Position numbers and translations under genes: made by a program | Part shown: positions 60,439-64,000 of the stretch, piece by piece | How the letters are laid out: every line of letters begins with the position of its first letter | How positions within the stretch are numbered: the stretch's first letter is position 1 | Notes under the pieces: generated by a model | What the model was told of the DNA's origin: nothing | Seen by the model: the letters and a program-made list of their open reading frames with translations, nothing else | Databases searched by the model: none | From: Streptomyces sp. NBC_01267 | GTDB taxonomy: Bacteria > Actinomycetota > Actinomycetes > Streptomycetales > Streptomycetaceae | DNA length: 64,000 nucleotides | Reading direction: 5' to 3' | Assembly: GCF_036241575.1 (NCBI RefSeq) | Contig: NZ_CP108455.1 | Location: 7,547,001 to 7,611,000, forward strand

Positions 60439-61328
60439 TGGACGACCAGCACCAGCACGGGACACACTCCGGCGGCCGGGGCGCGGCGCCGGGCCCCGCG
60501 GCAGAGGACAGCAGGAACGCACGGCCGACATCGGCGTTCCACACGGACAACATCACCGACTCCATGACCGACCGGCTGGTCGGGGCACTGGACGCCCAGG
60601 CGGCAAGCGCGGGCGTGCGCCGGTTGCGTGAATGGGCACACGCCGGACTCGCCGTGCGGCCCGGCGAGCGGGCGCTCGACATCGGATCAGGGACCGGGTC
60701 GGAGACCAGGGCGCTCGCCGAGGCGGTGGGCCGGAGCGGAGAGGCGACCGGAGTGGAGCCGAACCCCGGCCTGCGGACGGTCGCCGGACAGCGCGCGGCA
60801 GCGACGGACAGCACGGCCCGATTCGTGCGCGGCGACGCGTCGGCGCTCCCCGTGGATGATGCCGCCGTCGATGTGGTCTGGTGCGAGCGGGTGTTCCAGC
60901 ACCTCTCGGAGCCCGACAGGGCAGCGGCCGAGATCGCCCGTGTACTGCGGCCGGGAGGACGTGTTGCCCTTCTCGACACGGACTGGGCGACCACGATCCT
61001 CTACCCGGGCGAGGCCGAGGTCGTCGCCGTCCTGACGGGCGGCGCCCTCGCCGCGGCAGCGAATCCGCACGCCGGGCGGAAGCTGATGGGCCAACTCGCC
61101 GCGACGGGACTGGAGATCGACGACCTCGGCTCGCAAGCCCTCATCCAGGACCCCCGGAAGGTCAGCTGGCCGCTCATCCGGGCGCTCGCGGAGAAGGCCG
61201 TGCAGGAAGAGCTGATCACCGGGCGACAGCGGGACCGTCTGTACGCCGACCTCACGGCAGCCGCCGAGCGCAGCGCTCTGCACATGTCCGTGACGATGTT
61301 CGGCGTCATCGCGCACCGCCCCGGCTGA
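60438..61328 (+). CDS. Class I SAM-dependent methyltransferase
   Basis: This 296-residue protein overlaps the previous stop by one base (TGATG). A polar 40-residue N-terminus precedes the Rossmann motifs GERALDIGSGTGSETRALAE, TGVEPNPGLRTVA and VDVVWCERVFQHLSEPDRAA, then IARVLRPGGRVALLDTDW. The C-terminal helical domain probably binds the acceptor. Coupling to the mycothiol-type protein suggests one pathway; the substrate is unknown. Confidence 0.9.
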   Translation: MDDQHQHGTHSGGRGAAPGPAAEDSRNARPTSAFHTDNITDSMTDRLVGALDAQAASAGVRRLREWAHAGLAVRPGERALDIGSGTGSETRALAEAVGRSGEATGVEPNPGLRTVAGQRAAATDSTARFVRGDASALPVDDAAVDVVWCERVFQHLSEPDRAAAEIARVLRPGGRVALLDTDWATTILYPGEAEVVAVLTGGALAAAANPHAGRKLMGQLAATGLEIDDLGSQALIQDPRKVSWPLIRALAEKAVQEELITGRQRDRLYADLTAAAERSALHMSVTMFGVIAHRPG

Positions 61329-61605
61329 GATGCGCCCCGCCTCGGCAGTACGTAACCGGGGCGGGGCTTCGAATGCGCACCTTCGCCGCTGTCCCGGTGG
61401 GTCTGCCGATAGGTAACTTCGGCCCTGTGCGCCGACGTCCGGTGCGACAGGTGATCCACCGCGACCGCTGGTAGGGCCACCGAGCCGTGCCGGGGAGCGG
61501 GCGGACCGGCGCCGCCCACGGGCCGGTATCCTGCGGGGTCATGAAGATCAACACCGTTCGGGGTCCCAGGGACCTTCCCCTCGCGGAGCCGGCGCGGGCC
61601 GCCGT

Positions 61606-62175
61606 ATGAGCAGCACTGTGGCCCGCACCGTCACCGATGTGCTCCAGCCCCGCAACGTCCTCCTCGTGGGCATGCCCGGCATCGGCATCGCCGCCGCGGG
61701 CGACTGGACCGGCATCCCCTGGGGGCTTCTCGGGGCTCTCTGCGCGGGTATCGTCCCTGCCGCGTTCATCGAGTGGGAGCGCCGGCGCGGCACGTGGGGC
61801 GACCGGCACGTGGTCGACCGCAGGCAGCGCGCTCCGATCTTCTTCGTCATTCTCGGTTCGATCGGCACCGGCTCGGCGTTGATGCTCGCCGGTGGGGCAC
61901 CCCGGGGTGTCCTCGTGGCGATGCTGGCCCTGTGGGCCATGACCGTTGTGCTGCTGGCCGTCAACACCGTCTGGAAGATCAGCGTCGACTCGGCGGTGGT
62001 CTCCGCGGTGGTCGCGATGCTCGGCGCCGTCCACTCGGTGTGGTGGATCGGCGGGTACGCGCTGGTGCTCGCCGTGTGCTGGTCACGTGTCGCACTGGTC
62101 TACCATTCCGTGGCGCAGACGGTTGCCGGTGCCTCGCTCGGCGCGGTCACGGCTGCCGCGTTCGCCCTCGGTTGA
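61606..62175 (+). CDS. PAP2-like integral membrane protein
   Basis: This 189-residue protein has about five helices. The C-terminal part reads VWKISVDSAVVSAVVAMLGA and CWSRVALVYHSVAQTVAGAS, which resembles the PAP2 phosphatase motifs KxSxH and SRVxLxxHxxxDV. The aspartate in KISVD replaces the usual histidine position and the last motif is altered. It is therefore either a divergent lipid-phosphate phosphatase or an inactive relative. Confidence 0.75.
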   Translation: MSSTVARTVTDVLQPRNVLLVGMPGIGIAAAGDWTGIPWGLLGALCAGIVPAAFIEWERRRGTWGDRHVVDRRQRAPIFFVILGSIGTGSALMLAGGAPRGVLVAMLALWAMTVVLLAVNTVWKISVDSAVVSAVVAMLGAVHSVWWIGGYALVLAVCWSRVALVYHSVAQTVAGASLGAVTAAAFALG

Positions 62176-62271
62176 GTCTCGTCCGGCCGGGCCCGCCGAG
62201 CTGCCTCCGGGCCCGTCGGTGGAAATGGCGGACGTGTCCTGACGGGGCGAACTCCCCTTTCCCGGAACCGT

Positions 62272-62308
62272 TTTGGAGATCCGGGGGGTAGCTCCGTACG
62301 ATCCGGTG
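62272..62308 (+). promoter_or_regulatory. Leaderless promoter of the von Willebrand A gene
   Basis: TTGGAG (62273-62278), an 18-bp spacer and TACGAT (62297-62302) put the transcription start at the ATG at 62309. No SD is present. Confidence 0.5.
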
Positions 62309-63574
62309 ATGATCATGAGAAAACGGCTGGCAGCCGGGGCGTGTCTGCTCCTGGCGGCCCTGGCAGCCGGAGCCTTCCCCACCGGCGCCGCCGCCGGCGA
62401 ACCGTCCGACAAGCCGTCACCGAAGGTCGAGCTGGTGCTCGACGTCAGTGGCTCGATGCGCACACGTGACATCGACGGCGGATCACGGATGGCGGCGGCG
62501 AAGCAGGCGTTCAACGAAGTACTCGACGCGGTGCCCGAGCAAGTGCAACTGGGCATACGCACGCTGGGTGCCGACTACCCCGGCAACGACCGGAAGACCG
62601 GGTGCAAGGACACCCGCCAGCTCTACCCGGTGGGACAACTCGACCGGACCGAGGCGAAGACGGCGGTGGCCACCCTCGCCCCCACCGGCTGGACACCGAT
62701 CGGGCCGGCCCTGCAGCAGGCCGCCGGAGACCTCAAGGGCGGTGAAGCGACCCGCCGCATCGTGCTCATCTCCGACGGCGAGGACACCTGCGCGCCGCTC
62801 GACCCGTGCGAGGTCGCCCGGGACATCGCGGCCCAGGGGATCCATCTGGTCGTCGACACACTGGGCCTGGTGCCCGACGCCAAGACCCGCAAGCAACTGA
62901 CCTGCATCGCGGAGGCCACCGGAGGTACGTACACCTCCGTGCGGCACACCGATGAACTCTCAGGACGCGTGACGCAGTTGGTCGACCGCGCGGCCGATCC
63001 GGTGGCCACCCCGGTGGCCACCGAAGGCGCGGACAGCTGCACCGGAGCTCCGCAGCTGAAGGCCGGTCTGTACAGCGACCGGGAGAAGTTCGCCGAACAC
63101 CGCTGGTACCGGGTGGATGTCCGGCCCGGCCAGGAACTGCGTGCCTCGGTCAGCGTCGCCGCCGACCGGGCCGTCAACAACGACTACGGCGTTCTGCTGC
63201 GGGCGGTGACGCTCCACGGACGGGAGATCGTACGGGGGCAGGAATCCGGCACCGGCCGTACCGATGTGATCTCGTCCGGTCTGCGTTACCCCAAACCCCC
63301 GGCGGACTCGGACGATTCGCAGCCCCCGGCGGAGACGGTCTGTCTCCAGGTCAGCAACTCCTTCTCGGCTCCGGCTTCGGTCAAGACCGCGCCCGGTCTG
63401 CCGGTCGAGCTGAACATCGCCGTGGTGGACGCACCCGACGCGGCGTCCGACGTGGCAGCCTTCGGGCTCGGCCGCGGCTGGTGGCTGCTCGGCGTCCTGG
63501 CACTCACCGGCCTGGTCTCGGGTGTCCTGTTCGGCTGGATTTCACGCTGGCGTCTCGCCGGGAGGACCAACTGA
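62309..63574 (+). CDS. Secreted/membrane-anchored von Willebrand factor A protein
   Basis: This 421-residue protein has a signal peptide (MIMRKRLAAGACLLLAALAA ending near GAAAG) and a VWA domain with an intact MIDAS: VELVLDVSGSM (DxSxS), the threonine near GWTPIGPAL and the aspartate in VLISDGEDTCAPLD. An extracellular beta-rich domain and a C-terminal membrane helix (WWLLGVLALTGLVSGVLFGW) with a basic tail follow. It probably mediates metal-dependent protein contacts outside the membrane. ATG 62315 is an alternative start. Confidence 0.9.
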   Translation: MIMRKRLAAGACLLLAALAAGAFPTGAAAGEPSDKPSPKVELVLDVSGSMRTRDIDGGSRMAAAKQAFNEVLDAVPEQVQLGIRTLGADYPGNDRKTGCKDTRQLYPVGQLDRTEAKTAVATLAPTGWTPIGPALQQAAGDLKGGEATRRIVLISDGEDTCAPLDPCEVARDIAAQGIHLVVDTLGLVPDAKTRKQLTCIAEATGGTYTSVRHTDELSGRVTQLVDRAADPVATPVATEGADSCTGAPQLKAGLYSDREKFAEHRWYRVDVRPGQELRASVSVAADRAVNNDYGVLLRAVTLHGREIVRGQESGTGRTDVISSGLRYPKPPADSDDSQPPAETVCLQVSNSFSAPASVKTAPGLPVELNIAVVDAPDAASDVAAFGLGRGWWLLGVLALTGLVSGVLFGWISRWRLAGRTN

Positions 63575-64000
63575 TGCGGATCACCCGGATACTTCCTCAG
63601 GCCGCGTTGGCCGGTCTGGCGCTCTTCGCCACGGCGGGGACGGCCGCGGCCGACACCCCGTCCCCGAGTCCCTCCTCGTCGTCGGACAGCAACGGCGCGC
63701 CGTCGGAGGCGGGCACCGCGTTCCGTACGGCGACGGTCGTCGCACAGGGGCAGCACGCCACCGCGAGCGCCTCCACCGGTGACTACCTCTACTGGGTCTT
63801 CCCCGCAGACTCGGGCCAGGCCGCGACGGTGACCGCCACGGTGAAGCTGCCGGAGGCGGCTAGCCGCCACGGCGCGTCCACCTGGCAGGTCGATGTCTAC
63901 GACGGGCTGCGCCGACGCCAGTCCTGCATGTACGGCAGCCAGACCCGAGTGGCCGCCGCGGACGCCGAGTCCGTCACGCTCACCTGTCACCTGCGGACGG
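63574..64000 (+). CDS. Exported protein partner of the VWA protein (truncated by window edge)
   Basis: This gene overlaps the VWA stop by one base (TGATG), with GGAGGA about six bases upstream, and runs off the window after 142 codons. It begins MRITRILPQAALAGLALFAT, a signal peptide ending near AAADT, followed by a Ser/Pro-rich linker (PSPSPSSSSDSNG) and a beta-rich domain (YLYWVFPADSGQATTVTATV, STWQVDVYDGLRRRQSC). No family is recognised. Its beta domain resembles the extracellular part of the VWA protein, so the two probably act together. Confidence 0.8.
   Translation, partial: MRITRILPQAALAGLALFATAGTAAADTPSPSPSSSSDSNGAPSEAGTAFRTATVVAQGQHATASASTGDYLYWVFPADSGQAATVTATVKLPEAASRHGASTWQVDVYDGLRRRQSCMYGSQTRVAAADAESVTLTCHLRT

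Overview
The window reads as a Streptomyces (or very close actinomycete) chromosome segment. Third codon positions are strongly GC-biased, GTG and TTG starts are common, and several genes start immediately downstream of a -10 box with no leader. The gene families also fit: a WhiJ/DUF397/anti-sigma set, a DUF574 methyltransferase, a roadblock (CvnB-like) protein, mycothiol-type DinB proteins, LigD-type end-joining proteins, and a GH19 chitinase behind DasR-type repeats. I see no rRNA, tRNA, CRISPR array or intact mobile element.

Region 1 (1-14.7 kb) is a carbohydrate-utilisation locus. It holds a truncated Tat-exported protein, a three-gene sugar ABC importer without an ATPase, an enolase-superfamily (mandelate racemase-like) enzyme, a Gfo/Idh/MocA oxidoreductase, a FadR-type GntR regulator, a large secreted GH3 glycosidase and a ROK regulator. 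A near-identical palindrome lies upstream of the enolase-family gene and upstream of the GntR gene, so the GntR protein probably controls both.

Region 2 (14.7-18.1 kb) has a DUF574 methyltransferase, a coupled HTH(DUF5753)/DUF397 pair divergent from an HATPase anti-sigma-like gene, and a catalytically degenerate serine-recombinase-like protein. Region 3 (18.2-26 kb) has an aldehyde dehydrogenase with its GAF regulator, a secreted amidase, a coupled APC permease/formamidase operon and xylulokinase. Region 4 (26.4-36.6 kb) has a coupled SWIM/SNF2 pair, a fatty-acid desaturase, small membrane proteins, methyltransferases and a membrane molybdopterin oxidoreductase.

Region 5 (36.7-44.4 kb) has a roadblock protein, a DUF6397 protein, a Clp-N/HTH protein with an operator overlapping a leaderless promoter, a SnoaL-like gene preceded by five 15-bp repeats, a DinB protein, asparagine synthetase and a second HATPase protein. 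Region 6 (44.5-53.7 kb) has stress-type and membrane genes, MgtC divergent from chitinase, a cysteine-type leader peptide before a flavin reductase, and a DEAD-box helicase beside a cold-shock gene.

Region 7 (54-64 kb) has divergent stand-alone LigD ligase and polymerase genes without Ku, a type II NADH dehydrogenase, a second MurE-like ligase, a mycothiol-type protein coupled to a methyltransferase, a PAP2-like membrane protein, and a von Willebrand A protein coupled to an exported protein that runs off the end. Long perfect hairpins separate many convergent genes. Functions are assigned from recognisable motifs in the translations; no database search was possible.
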